A stretch of 64,000 bases of DNA from Smallanthus sonchifolius (GCA_023525975.1 CM042028.1:75949501-76013500), one strand, 5' to 3'; shown: positions 36,449 to 48,195, counted from the first letter of the stretch. The notes: generated by a model from the sequence alone, not told the origin. Numbers and translations are program-made.

Positions 36449-36851
36449 CTCGAAGTCATCAAATTAATCGGGAGGAATAAAAATTCACGATCCATTGTAG
36501 ATAGAAAATTTGATGATTGGGTTGTAAAATTAATTTGAATGGAGGTGAATTTTTATAATGGTATTTGGTATTTAATTTTTTTCTTACATTTAACGGCATT
36601 ATAGCCGTTGTGCAACGGGTCCAATCTACCCTCACTCTCGGGTACATATACCCGCATAAGACTACCCGTTTCTTACCCGTGGGGTTGACGGCGGTGTAGC
36701 CGCTGAACCCGTGAACCCGATTGGGGTTACGTGAGGGCGCCCCCTTCACCCTTACTCTTTCTGTTTTCTTTCAATTTTATTTAAAATTCGAGTAAATTTT
36801 AAATATTGTTTTAAAATATAAAATTAAATATCACAACTTATTTTTTTATAG

Positions 36852-36891
36852 GATTGGCGGATCAGGACTGGACATCAGAAGCAAAGCTAGA
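36852..36891 (+). other. GLN1: GS1 exon 2, donor site destroyed
   Basis: A 40-nt exon after TTTTTATAG encoding IGGSGLDIRSKAR, the GS N-terminal motif. The phase fits exons 1 and 3. The following bases are GAAGCC instead of a GT donor, as if the T of GTAAGCC were lost. Reading through meets a stop within a few codons. A Helitron-type terminus lies at 36916, 25 bp downstream. Confidence 0.85.
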
Positions 36892-36915
36892 GAAGCCCTT
36901 ACTTTTTAAACTAAA

Positions 36916-37500
36916 CTAGATGGTTATACCCGTGCTCTGCGGCGGATGTCATGTCCATCGTTAATAAAATTTAAATGAAAACGTAGATCCAACGGTAAAA
37001 ATAATGTTAATAAAAAATAAACATAAAACTAAATGATAAAAAAGGAAAAAACAAAATAAAAAAATTACCGGTTCGGGTCGTCGAAAACCATAACAGCGAA
37101 TACCGATACGGGTTTCCATAATACCAATAGCGACAATAATGTTGTTCGCTCATAATAGATTCGGCTCGTCTTGGTACCACAACGGTAACGGTACTCGCTA
37201 TATGCAACGATAAAAAAAATTGATTTTGAATATAACCCCGTTTTAAAAAATAATTATATCGAAACGTTGACAAAAAAATAATAATAACAGCCTCGCACTC
37301 TGTATTTTGAAAAAAGTTAACGAACAAAAGTTATTAAAGTAAAACGAAATTAATATAAAATAAAACGGGCTAAAAGCGTATATTATATATAGTATAAGGG
37401 TTAAAAATGAAAATATAAATAAAAAAAAACTTTTACGTGTCAAAGTTCGTATGGATCGAGCACTATTCAATACCACTGTGTTTTAATCTTATTTATAATA
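36916..37500 (-). mobile_element. Helitron-like 3' terminus and adjoining AT-rich DNA in GS1 intron 2
   Basis: The minus strand ends CGCCGCAGAGCACGGGTATAACCATCTAG followed by T: a CTAG end about ten bases after a GC-rich potential hairpin. The opposite end was not identified, so the right limit is nominal. Inner DNA is AT-rich with no recognisable protein. Confidence 0.35.
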
Positions 37501-37684
37501 AATAAAATAAATATATAAATAAAAATGTTAATTACAAAAAAATCATTTCATGGGTTTGTAAAATTTTCATTTAATTTCCATTTTTTCATTTGTTACAAAC
37601 CCAAAGCTGATTTTTGTAACTAGCTATAAAAGAAACTTTTATATAATTATATAAGATTTTTAATATTTTTTTATAATATTTATT

Positions 37685-38221
37685 AGGATTATTGGATTTT
37701 AATAATCCCATCTTTTACCAATTGACCAATAATAATCCTAACTGGTAATATTCTTACCACCAGTCCCTACTTTCAAATTATTTTCTTACATTGGACCATC
37801 CGTTAAAAAAACTTAACGCCGTTAGATTTTATATGACATGGACATCAGGAAACCGCCAAAAAGTCGAGCCAAGCTAGCAGTGGTCTCGTGGTGGCTTTTG
37901 AAATTGGCTCAGGTGGTGTTTAACTGGTCTCGTTTGTTCGGCAAGTCCAAATAGAGACAACGATGGTGTTTAATAAGACCAACTAAAGACCACCAGAGCC
38001 AATTTCAAAACCCACCACGAGATCACTGCTAGCTTGGCTCGAGTTTCCAGCTGTTTGCAGATGTCCACGTCATATAAAATCTAACGGCGTTGAGTTTCTT
38101 TAACGAGTGGTCCAATGTAAGAAAATAGTTTGAAAGTAGTGATCGGTGGTAAGAATATTCCCAGTTGGTATTATTATTGGCCAATTGGTAAAAGGTGAGA
38201 TTATTAAAATCCAATAATCCT
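37685..38221. mobile_element. fold-back (long inverted repeat) element in GS1 intron 2
   Basis: The left arm AGGATTATTGGATTTTAATAATC...AAGCTAGCAGTG and the right arm are near-perfect reverse complements, about 250 bp each, meeting around a short spacer. The transcript would form a long hairpin. No transposase, and the duplication is not clear (T-rich flanks). Confidence 0.75.
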
Positions 38222-38609
38222 ATCTATTATTCGTTTATATTTAATTTTTATAACAACGTTACTTTTACAATTTCAATAAATAAAATTAAATTACCTAAAT
38301 AATTAATTTGGAATAAAAAGAAGAAGAATAATTTGGTGGATAAGGTGTTTACATCTCAACCAGCTTGGTTTATGTTTGATAATTGACTAATTAATTTTTT
38401 ATAAAGAAAACATAAATACAAGATCTATAAGTTTCTATTTAAACATAAAACATGTAACTATAACAATATACATAAAACACTTTTTTATATATTTAACCTA
38501 TTCCTAGTGAAAACTGATTTTCAATTATTAAGCATAAATAATAAATTATATAAATATTTTTAAGTCATTTCTTGGTTTTCTTTTTCTATTTTGTTGTGTT
38601 CATTTTTAG

Positions 38610-38712
38610 ACTCTATGTGGAGCGTTGGATGATCCACAAAAGCTACCAAAATGGAACTACGATGGATCAAGCACAGGTCAGGACCATGGCACCGACACCG
38701 AAGTGATTTATA
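38610..38712 (+). other. GLN1: GS1 exon 3, one nucleotide short
   Basis: Encodes TLCGALDDPQ, then the GS signature LPKWNYDGSSTGQ, then DHGTDTEVIY where the family has APGEDSEVILY. Acceptor TTTTTAG, donor GTGAGT. The length of 103 nt leaves the reading frame one base out at exon 4; a T missing from the run in ATTTTATA explains it. Confidence 0.85.
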
Positions 38713-38786
38713 GTGAGTAGTCAGTATGACCCAAATCAACATTATTAATTATGATTTTATTGTCATTTATTTTCAATTTTAAATTT

Positions 38787-40301
38787 GAGCGAATTACAAA
38801 TTACGTTATTTAACTATTACCTAAATTTTAGAATACGTCATTTAACTAAGAAAATTACAGAAAATGTCCTTTATGTTTAAAAACCTTGCATACGTCCTTT
38901 AGACTAAATGGCGTTAAATTTCACCGTTAAATTCAGTCATGGTGAGGGCATTTTTGTCCATTTACCATTTTAATTAGAGCGAATTACAAATTACGTCCTT
39001 TAAGTATTACCCAAATTCAGAATACGTCATTTAACTAAGGAAATTACAGAAAACGTTATTTATGTTTAAAAAACCTTGCACGTTACGTCCTTTAGACTAA
39101 CGGGCGTAAAATTTCACCGTTAAATCCAATCATGTGCAAGGCACATGATGGCGATTGTGTCATTTCACCTATACAGGTACTAAATGTGTAATTAAATTAA
39201 ACCCTTAAATGTAAAATGTGATCCTTAAAGGGCTAACTGTGAAATTTGGCTAATACCCCCACCATAGGAACTTTCGGCTTCCGCCATCTTCAACAACGTC
39301 CGGCTTCCGCCATCTTCAACACCCTCCGGCTTCCGCCGATCCACCATCATCATCACCATCCACCGCCACCTTCCCTAATATCTCCAACACCACCGTCTCC
39401 ATCCAACCAAACCCGTTGTCTTCATCTTCTACCCTAACACAATAGTTGCCGAACCCCAATTTGGAATAGCAGGTCGTGCAGGTTTAGTCCCCTTAATCGG
39501 AATTGCAGGTTGGTTTGGTCCCCTTCATTGGAATTACAGGTCGTGCAAGTTCTCATCTCCACCCCTATTCGAATGTCAGATATGAAAAATCACTAATAGA
39601 TCTAAGCTAGCTTCAATGGAAGACAGGGGTTGTGAGTTTTACCACTATGAAGACGGGGGATGTGAGTTTTCTGGCGTGGTTAATTTATGGGAAGCATATA
39701 CGAGTAAGTTATGGCGTAAGTTATAGTTGAATTTGAAATTAGAAGATGTAGAATTTGACTTTGCTGAATTGTTGAATTTGAATTTGCTCTTGAGGTGGTG
39801 GTGGGTGGCCTGTGGGTTTCAGGTAGTGGTAGGGTAGCATCACTGCATTTTAGCATTCAGCAATGAGATTTAATCAAGAGATAGAGATGGGGTTATTTTA
39901 AATTTTTTCTTTATTAAAATGGTAAATGGACGAAAATACCTTCACCATGACTAGATTTAACGGTGAAATTTAACGTCCGTTAGCCTAAAGGACGTAATGT
40001 GCAATGTTTTTTTTAAAACATAAAGGACGTTTTCTGTAATTTCCTTAATTAAAGGACGTATTCTGAAATTTGGGTAATACTTAAAGGACGTAATTTGTAA
40101 TTCGCTCTAATTAAAATGGTAAATGGATGAAAATATCCTCACCATGACTGAATTTAACGGTGAAATTTAACGCCCGTTAGTCTAAAGGACGTAACGTGTA
40201 AGATTTTTTAAACATAAAGGACGTTTTCTGTAATTTCCTTAATTAAAAGACGTATTCTGAAATTTGAGTAATACTTAAAGGACGTAATTTGTAATTCGCT
40301 C
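38787..40301. mobile_element. Mutator-like element with doubled terminal inverted repeats, GS1 intron 3
   Basis: An exact 9-bp duplication TTTAAATTT (38778-38786, 40302-40310) as made by Mutator-like transposases. Ends GAGCGAATTACAAATTACG / reverse complement. Each arm holds two tandem copies of the same roughly 190-bp unit (second copies start at 38976 and end near 40112), so the arm is about 380 bp. The central 39200-39800 has CCG/CCA-rich frames (39246-39437, His/Pro-rich) of no recognised family, possibly captured DNA. Confidence 0.85.
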
Positions 40302-40336
40302 TTTAAATTTTAAATACTTTATGATGATTTCAATAG

Positions 40337-42069
40337 TCCTCGAGCTATTTTCAAGGATCCTTTCCGGAGAGGCAACAATATTTTGGTCAGTACCTTAATA
40401 CAATAATATATTAGGTGTAAATAAGTTGAGCTGCTCGTGATCTACTCGAGATCGGATCAGAAACTTGAAACGATCCGTGCTCAAACAAGTAGTCAATATA
40501 ATTTACTTGTATGATTTTATAAACTCTTGTATGAAATGAAGGTCTTGTGTGATGCTTACAACCAAACGGGCGATCCAGTCTACACAAACACGAGGTTTGA
40601 TTCGGCCAAGATTTTTAACCATCCCGGCGTTGTTGCTGAACTCCCATGGTAACCATCATATTTTCATTATTTTATAAAATGACTTGTAAAATTTTATAAT
40701 AACTTTTGTTGAAAATTAACCAATAAATAATTACCATTTAAACAATATATTCACAAGATTATAAGATTTTAATAATTTTCATAGGTTTGGGCTTGAGCAA
40801 GAATACACCTTGATGGTGAAGGGTACCAAGTGGCCTTTGGGTTGGCCTCGAGGAGGTTTCCCAAGACCTCAAGTATTATCTTTTTAATTTATTTTCATAT
40901 GGTTTCTTTTATTATAGTTTTCTTAATGTGTTTACTTAATATTTTTTTTTATGTGTCACCACTAGGGTTCTTATTATTGTGGTGTTGGTGCTGAAAAAGT
41001 GTTTGGGCGCGACATTGTTGAAGCACACTACAAGGCTAGTCTTTATGCCGGGATCAATATAGATGTTGTTAACGCGGAAGTTATGCCTGGTCAGGTAAAC
41101 TTAACACTCTCACAAATTCTGGATACGAATTCGAACTTGACGTCTTTTATGTTCATTTTTTTACATATGAAAAGTGGGAGTTTCAAATTGGACCCTCGGT
41201 CGGGATCACTGCTACAGATGAGTTGTGGGTTGCTCGTTATATCCTCGAGGTAACTTAATGAGGTTTCCAAGTTAATATCTAACCATGGTTGTGTGTTGCG
41301 CGCTTGATGTAAATTAAGGATGTATTCTTTTGATGACGATTAATTAACAGCGTGTTGCTGAAGTGGTCATCTCCTTTGATCCTAAACCAATTCCGGTTAG
41401 TGTTTAATTTTTGTTTGAAAAGACCACTTTGGTATATCAATGTTTAACATGATTAAGTAATATTTTTGTCGTGTTTTTGACACATTTTCAACAGGGTGAT
41501 TGGAACGGAGCGGGTGGTCACACTAACTACAGGTATATAGGTCATAATGCTTACTTTACTTTCATCAAGTTCTTGTTGTGCTAAGCTAATACCTAACCAT
41601 GGTTAAATTTTAGCACAAAATCGATGCGGGAAGATGGTGGATATGAGGCGATCCAAAAGGCTATCGAAAAGCTTGGACTTAGGCATGAAGATCACATCGC
41701 TGGCTATGGTGAAGGCAACGAACGTCGTCTAACTGGTCATCATGAAACCGCCCACATCAACACGTTCTCATGGGTACGAGAAAACCAAAAATGTCATTCC
41801 AATAAACTTTTTATTTACATTCTTTATTCAACATTTTGTTTTCGTGTTATTGAACATCTCTTAACTCAAATTAAGCATAGATTGGTAATGATTGAGATGT
41901 ATACGGCGTTTTGTAGGGAGTTGCGAAGCGTGGTGTGTCGATTCGGGTGGGGAGAGACACCGCAAAAGAAGGGAAAGGGTATTTTGAGGACCGAAGGCCC
42001 GGTTCGAACATGGATCCGTATGTGGTTACCTCTATGATTGCAGAAACCACCATCTTGTGGAAGCCTTGA
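40337..42069 (+). other. GLN1: GS1 exons 4-12, open and normally spliced
   Basis: Nine exons with consistent phases. Exon 4 gives PRAIFKDPFRRGNNIL. Exon 5 gives VLCDAY...VVAELPW. Exon 6 gives FGLEQEYTLM...WPLGWPRGGFPRPQ. Exon 7 gives GSYYCGVGAEKVFGRDIVEA and on to VMPGQ. Exon 8 gives WEFQIGPSVGITATDELWVA. Exon 9 gives RVAEVVISFDPKPIP. Exon 10 gives GDWNGAGGHTNY. Exon 11 gives TKSMREDGGYEAIQKAIEKL and ...GEGNERRLTGHHETAH. Exon 12 ends ...SMIAETTILWKP and TGA at 42067-42069. These include the ATP-grasp and glutamate-binding blocks of GS. Compared with the second GS1 it is clearly more diverged at family-invariant sites. Confidence 0.88.
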
Positions 42070-43369
42070 GCGAGCTTGTTTTATGGGTTGGACTAAATAA
42101 CTAATGCGTGTTTCTAGTCATAAATAAATTAAAGCCGGGTTTATTGGCCATATGCTACTATTTTCCGATTGGATTTGTGGCACAAACAAATCGGAAATTT
42201 GGTTTGCTTTAAATATCTACATAGAAAATTATTAATTGTGGCTTAGGTTTCTCTTCTTGCATATTTAAAGTAATATGTTTGAAGATGGAATTGCAAGGAC
42301 AAGTTTTAAGTTTTTATTATTTTTCACATATAAATAATCAATACGATATGATTAAGTTAATTATTTTTATTTTAGGATAAAAGACTCGGTGATCACTGAT
42401 CATATACAAAGGTTTTTTTTAATAGAAAGTATAAGAATTGTAGTCAGAATACATCTCTCTACTTAATTTTTATACTCAAAGACAAATTAATGATATAAAA
42501 AAGAGTAAATTACACTTTAAGTCATGTGGTTTGGCAAGTTTAACTTTTTTGATCCAAAAAAAATATTTTGACGTATCAGTCTCTTTAACATATCAGATCT
42601 TGATGTTGTATTTATGTAACCATTTCAGTTTTATTAGTTTAAGAACATTTCAGTCATTTTATTTTTAAAAGATTAGTTTAACCCTTTCAGCCAATTTTTA
42701 TTTTTTTTAGTTTTTTCTTAAAAACAATTTTTTAACTCATATAAAAACGTTCCTTTTTAAAGTTTTTTTAAATCATTTTTTATTTTTTTTTTCCTAAAAC
42801 GTCTTTTTTTTTTACTTTTCTAAAAACATATTTTTTTAACTTTTTCATAGAAACGTTATTTTACCTTTTTAAAAATATTTCTTAGTTTTTTTTTTATAAA
42901 AAACGCTTTTTAGCTATTTCAAAAATTATTTTTGAAGTATTTTAAAACGCTTTATTTTTACTTTTTTTAAGAATGTATTTTTTTAATTTTATTTTACAAA
43001 GGTTTCTCTTAGAGAGAATGTTTTTTAAACTTTTTGAAATTTAGTTTTAAAACGTTCTCTTTAATCGAATAAACGATCGGGGCATGTTCTACCTGAAACT
43101 AGGCCTATAAACGAAGCGAATAGACACGAAGGGGCATGTTGGATATGCGTAAACTTTACAATATATAATTAATCAACAATTATGAGTAAAACAATCAAAT
43201 GCATTCAACATCAATCATGATGTTTATGTAAAAAACTTCGTGTGGATCTTCGACCTCATCGATATCATTATCATCTAGTAACCATTTTCAAAAAGAATGA
43301 TGCATACAAGCTTCTTTTCTTTGTCTTCAGTTCCCTGAACTTCATATCCATTAACTTAGGGTTAACTTA
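42070..43369. other. GS1 downstream DNA, T-rich, no gene
   Basis: A Mutator-style end GAGTAAATTACAC is seen at 42503 without a partner. 42640-43050 is T-rich with many AAAACGTTTTT-like words whose complements recur at 43700-43870, so the two flank the MITE as a loose inverted repeat. Confidence 0.45.
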
Positions 43370-43694
43370 AAGGCATGTTTGGTTGGCATGAATTCATGGG
43401 GTTTTAATGAAATTGAAATTGAAATTCCATTTTTTGACATGTTTAGGTGACTAAAAGAAGTAATTGGAATTGGAATTAATTCCAACAAAATCCTTTAATT
43501 AATGGAATTCAAAATCACTCCTCATTTCAATGGAATTCAGAATCTCTTATCATTTTAAGGAGTAATTTTGTTTTTGAGCTATTTTTACTTTACAATTTCA
43601 TTAATAAATATGCTAACCAAACACATTATGGATTTCAAAAAAATATTTTTAATTCCAAATCAAATTCCAATGAATTCGGCGAACCAAATGCCCC
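43370..43694. mobile_element. Tourist-type (Harbinger) MITE
   Basis: Ends GGCATGTTTGGTTGGC and GCGAACCAAATGCCCC, flanked by TTA/TTAA at 43367-43370 and 43695-43698. AT-rich interior with GGAATTC words. Confidence 0.65.
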
Positions 43695-45080
43695 TTAATG
43701 TCTTACGAAAAAAAATGTTTTAGAAAGGTAAAAAAAAGAACGTTTTTAAAAAAGGTTAAAAATGTTTTTATGAAAAACTAAAAAAATGATTTTAGAAAAG
43801 TTAAAACCGTTTTTAAAAAGACAGTTTTATGGGAAAAAGACTTTAAAAAAGTTTAAAAGAACGTATAAGTGCACCGTTGTAATGGTTAGACACACCGTTA
43901 TATAAATTTTCATCAAAACTTATTACAATGATGAATCAAACCTAAAAAATTAGACACACTGTTAAAAATATGTGCATCAAACTCGAAACCCGCCCCCGCC
44001 CCCCCCCCCCCCCCCCCCCCGACCCGGCTTCTTTAAGACGCACGTTGCAAAATGGTTTGACGCACTGATCAATAGTACATTAGACCATGTTAAAAACAAC
44101 AAATTTCACTAAAAAGGATATATAACAAGACACATATCGAATTAAATATACAAAATTCTAAACTTTATAGTATAAACTTAAAAAAAACTAAATTACATTA
44201 AAAAATAAGTTGAGATTGAAAATATTGATGGAAATTATTTTTTGTCAAGTTTAAAAAGAAATAATTTATGTAATTGCTTAGCTTTGGATTCTTGTCTTTT
44301 GGCTATCCATGCATAATCCATCCTACCATTCCTTTTTTTTATATAGAAATCAACATATATTAGAGAGATATATCAGTTACTATTGCTACACCGATGAAGG
44401 CAGCCTAGGGTACTCTTGCCCTGCTAAGAAGAAACAAGCCGTTAGACTCACCGCAGGAAAAGGTCTCCTGCGTAAGAAGTTATAGAGTTGAAGAGGGAAT
44501 GAAGTGTCTACCTTGACGACGTTTCTATTTATACTTACAATGTTGGAGCCTCTTTGACCCTGGGTCCTCTATTTTAGTGGTTGGCAGATTCCTTGTATTT
44601 TGGTTCATGCCTTGTGTTTGTAGAGATTCTCCTTTAAGTGTGCAATGTGTTGACATTTGGTATTTGTAGGTTTTTATCCCGAGTCACTGACTTAATAGGT
44701 GTTGACATCTTCTTTCACTTGGAGGTAAAAAGGAAGGATCACTGTTTTACTTTGTCAGGTCTGTTCCTCTTTTATTATTTTTGGCATACATCATTTATTG
44801 TAGGAAGACCGTTTTGGGTTTACACGCTTATTCCCCAGCCACGGCCGGGCTTCTTGGGCTAAAACCCATTGGGCTTGTTCTCTTTCTTTTGGGCTTTGGA
44901 CCGGTCGCTGGACTATCCTACGTCATCAGTTACAATCATGCAACCAAAACTTGTCATAAAAAACGTTTGATAGGTACCTTCTTTTATACATGTTATTACA
45001 TATTAATTGTTCATTAGATGTATGGATATTATTATAAAGTTAAATACTTTGATTTGCTTAGTAATTTTGTAGATTAAGTA
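43695..45080. other. intergenic DNA, no gene recognised
   Basis: Contains a poly-C run of about 30 bases ending at 44020. A GC-richer segment at 44390-44930 has CTATTTATAC and a TGGGCTAAAACCCATTGGGC palindromic word; it may be an LTR remnant but no borders were found. Confidence 0.4.
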
Positions 45081-45240
45081 AATGAGAAAAAACCATGTAA
45101 ATGTAACAATGCTTCAAAGAAAATACAAAGATAATCCCCGGTTAAATGATAGAAATGTTGATGAATAACTTTTTATCTTCAAGAAACAAGTGGGCTAAAT
45201 TCATAAGTTGGGTATAAAATAATTCAAGTGGACTATCAGC
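45081..45240 (+). repeat. relic of the 3' flank of the LRR gene (third copy of the duplicated unit)
   Basis: 45113-45237 (CTTCAAAGAAAATAC...ATCTTCAAGAAACAAGTGGG...AATTCAAGTGGA) matches 49179-49285, directly downstream of the LRR gene stop, with scattered changes. No LRR coding DNA lies upstream of it here. Confidence 0.6.
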
Positions 45241-45394
45241 AAAATTACAAAAACAAAAAAGGAATTTAGTGGGCTTGGTCGTGCGACTGAAAAATGCAAT
45301 GATGAATCGGAATTTCCTTGTCAAGTTCCATGTTCTGAACAGGGAACTTCTTTTTAACGGCAATATAATCTACTCCTATCTACAGTGTTACACC

Positions 45395-45490
45395 ATTATT
45401 TACCACGGGACTTGAAAGTCGAACCGAACCCTCGACCTTAAGGGGTGGGGCATAATTTTACACTCCAAGATACCGCTAGGCGAAAGACCC
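45395..45490 (-). mobile_element. tRNA-derived SINE fragment
   Basis: The minus strand shows an A-box-like CTAGCGGTATCTTGG and a B box GGTCGAGGGTTCGGTTCG. Confidence 0.4.
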
Positions 45491-45560
45491 TTTGGTGTGA
45501 GTTGGAATTTCTAAGAGTCCAACTCCGAGTTCGGATGAAAGATGACCTTATTTAAATATT

Positions 45561-46948
45561 ACAATTAGTCGTTAAATTTTGGTCCAACGGTCTCCTTTTC
45601 ATGATGTTGACCAAGTCTCGGGTTTGAATATACACCACCACTTATTTTCTATAATTTTTCTTCATTAGATTTGGTCTAGCCTATTCATCCGGTACGACCT
45701 TATTTAAATATAATAATTAGTCATTAAATTCTTTTGTTTATATGCATAATATTTATAAATATACTTTTGATAGAATAAATTTTATGAATATTATATAAAT
45801 GTTTTATAGTACACAATATATAATACATTTTAGGAATTTCTTATACTACTGGCAATGATGATAATAAAATATAGAAATTGAACTTATGATATCTAGAACT
45901 AAATAAAACATTAATAAGTAATCAAATGTTAATAAATATACAATGAAAAGTATTTAATTATTTTAATAGATTACTATTAGTAAAAGCCTTTGTTGTCATA
46001 ATCAATTTTTTTAGAATAGCTCTTAATCTACTCCTAAACTACTCTTATAAACAACAAATACTTACACCTTCCAGAGTTTGAACCATCCACCTCTATGATA
46101 TAGGGGAGACACCTTACCATCAGGATGTCCTTTACGACATCAAAAATCAATTAACCCACAAAACAAATAACATGTATGTTATTAAAGTTGTTATAGACTT
46201 TTAGCATGAGTTGAATCGGGACATTATTTATGTAATCGTCATTTTATGTATTTTACAATTAGTCGTTAAATTTTGGTCCAACGGTCTCCTTTTCACGATG
46301 TTGACCAAGTCTCGGGTTTGAATATACACCACCACTTATTTTCTATAATTTTTCTTCATTAGATTTGGTCTAGCCTATTCATCCGGTACGACCTTATTTA
46401 AATATGACAATTAGTCATTAAATTCTTTTGTTTATATGCATAATATTTATAAATATACTTTTGATAGAATAAATTTTATGAATATTATATAAATGTTTTA
46501 TAGTACACAATATATAATACATTTTAGGAATTTCTTATACTACTGGCAATGATGATAATAAAATATAGAAATTGAACTTATGATATCTAGAACTAAATAA
46601 AACATTAATAAGTAATCAAATGTTAATAAATATACAATGAAAAGTATTTAATTATTTTAATAGATTACTATTAGTAAAAGCCTTTGTTGTCATAATCAAT
46701 TTTTTTAGAATAGCTCGTAATCTACTCCTAAACTACTCTTATAAACAACAAATACTCGCACCTTCCAGAATTTGAACCATCCACCTTTATGATAGAGGGG
46801 AGACACCTTACCACCAGGATGTCCTTTACGACATCAGAAATCAATTAACCCACAAAACAAATAACATGTATGTTATTAAAGTTGTTATAGACTTTTAGCA
46901 TAAGTTGAATCGGGACATTATTTATGTAATCGTCATTTTATGCATTTT
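45561..46948. repeat. tandem direct duplication, two units of 694 bp
   Basis: 45561-46254 and 46255-46948 are almost identical; about ten differences seen by eye. Each unit starts with a tRNA-like SINE piece (TGGTCCAACGG ... CTCGGGTTTGAAT) and contains another on the minus strand near its end (GGTAAGGTGTC ... GATGGTTCAAACTCT). Confidence 0.9.
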
Positions 46949-47059
46949 TGATCCTAAAATATACATTATTATTATAATTTTTGTGACTTCATGTGGTAAA
47001 AGAAATTCCCGGGCATCCAAAGTCTGGAACATGAAAAACACCTATAAAAAAAATCTAGT

Positions 47060-47325
47060 TCCCATAAGAGTATCCGGTATACCCTCACAGGTGGGAACCG
47101 TGAAAGGCTTCACGGCGTGAGTGGGTTCACGAACACCGCCCCCTATGGCGCGAGAGGGGCGTGAGGAGCTTCACGTGGAAGATGGTGGCGTGAGGGGGAG
47201 GTGGCTTCAGAGGTGGATGTGATTGGCTGAGGGGGTGGCGTGAGGGGGCTCAAGGCGTGAAACACCGCCCCCTCTTACGTGAGGGAGCTCACTTGGGATA
47301 CCCGTGAGGGTATACATGCCATAAT
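47060..47325. mobile_element. GC-rich MITE-like element
   Basis: Facing ends GTATCCGGTATACCCTCACAG and CCCGTGAGGGTATAC are inverted repeats. The interior repeats GGCGTGAGGGGG / CACCGCCCCCT words in both orientations. Target duplication not settled. Confidence 0.45.
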
Positions 47326-47344
47326 AAAAATTGTATCGTCATTA

Positions 47345-47752
47345 TCTATATATATACTATCTAATAAATAAAGGTTTTGTGGACACTTGCCACTTTCCCG
47401 TGCATCGTTATTCTTTTTTTCCCGTCTCTCTCTCATATTAATTATACAAATTTCTTTCATTGTTTTTATAATTTTTTTGTTTTCCGCCTCTCTGTCCTAT
47501 TAAATAACAATGATTTTTATAAAACAATTTTTATTTAAAAAAAATAGGTTTGTTCATAAAACATTTTTATAAATTGAACATTTGTTTTATTCTTTTTATA
47601 AAACATTTTTAAAAAATAACTATATAGCGTTTCTAAAATTTGTATTAAAAATCTATGTAATATGGCATAAATATATAATATGTAAATTTTTATTACTAAT
47701 TATATAATATTATATTTATTTAACCCGTGTAATAGAACGGATTGATTTCTAA
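47345..47752 (+). mobile_element. small Helitron-like element
   Basis: Starts TCTATATATATACTATCTAA after an A and ends with a short stem (AACCCGT...ACGGATT) and CTAA. The base after CTAA is C rather than the T expected, so the end is uncertain. Confidence 0.35.
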
Positions 47753-48195
47753 CATAGTATAATATATACATAAGATGGTATAAAAAGTCATGGTGGCAAT
47801 TTTGATTTTGTGTGATTCAAATTTTTAACCCAAAACAGGTGACAACCACAAAGTCACAAACAACAGGCCTTGAATAGGACAATAGTCATCAACTAATGAA
47901 AATTGAAACCTTTTCAAATCAATGGAATATTTGAGAATAGTACAGGGACCATATATGTAATTCAGTAAATTTGGTTCTTTCCCATCCCCTTCCTCTTACT
48001 CGTCAAAGGAGGTTTCAATCCCAGGTTGCAAGAAAAACCCTCGTAGATGCTTCATAACGTCTTTTATTCAGCAGTTTTATGTCAATTATATATACATGTT
48101 ACTCGACACCGATATTCGTCACCAAGATCAGTTTCATTTCATCAATCTCAAATCACTTTACGAGAAATCTTACTTCTGTGTGGAATTAATTATCA

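Larger units (their letters stand above)
24107..42069 (+). pseudogene. GLN1: cytosolic glutamine synthetase (GS1) pseudogene, 12 exons over 18 kb
   Basis: GS joins ammonium to glutamate using ATP; GS1 acts in the cytosol. Exons: 24107-24180, 36852-36891, 38610-38712, 40337-40385, 40542-40648, 40785-40872, 40966-41094, 41175-41249, 41351-41395, 41495-41532, 41614-41773, 41917-42069. They total 1061 nt, close to a roughly 356-codon GS1. There is no transit peptide, so it is not plastid GS2. Breaks: the base after exon 2 reads GAAGCC where GT is needed; exon 3 ends one nucleotide short (ATTTATA where the frame needs ATTTTATA), shifting the frame; exon 9 lacks three codons present in the second GS1. 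The near-invariant TGRHETADI block reads TGHHETAHI. All other borders are GT/AG and all exons from 4 on stay open, so death is recent or the two single-base lesions are sequence errors. Introns 1-3 are packed with transposons. Confidence 0.88.

Noticed and set aside
39246..39437. His/Pro-rich 63-codon ORF in the Mutator-like element
   Set aside because: Low-complexity CCA/CCG composition, no homologue recognised.
42503..43880. Complete Mutator-like element starting GAGTAAATTACAC
   Set aside because: No matching right end; the inverted T-rich/A-rich words alone are too loose.
43988..44020. Poly-C tract as a structural element
   Set aside because: A simple homopolymer whose length may be a sequencing artefact.
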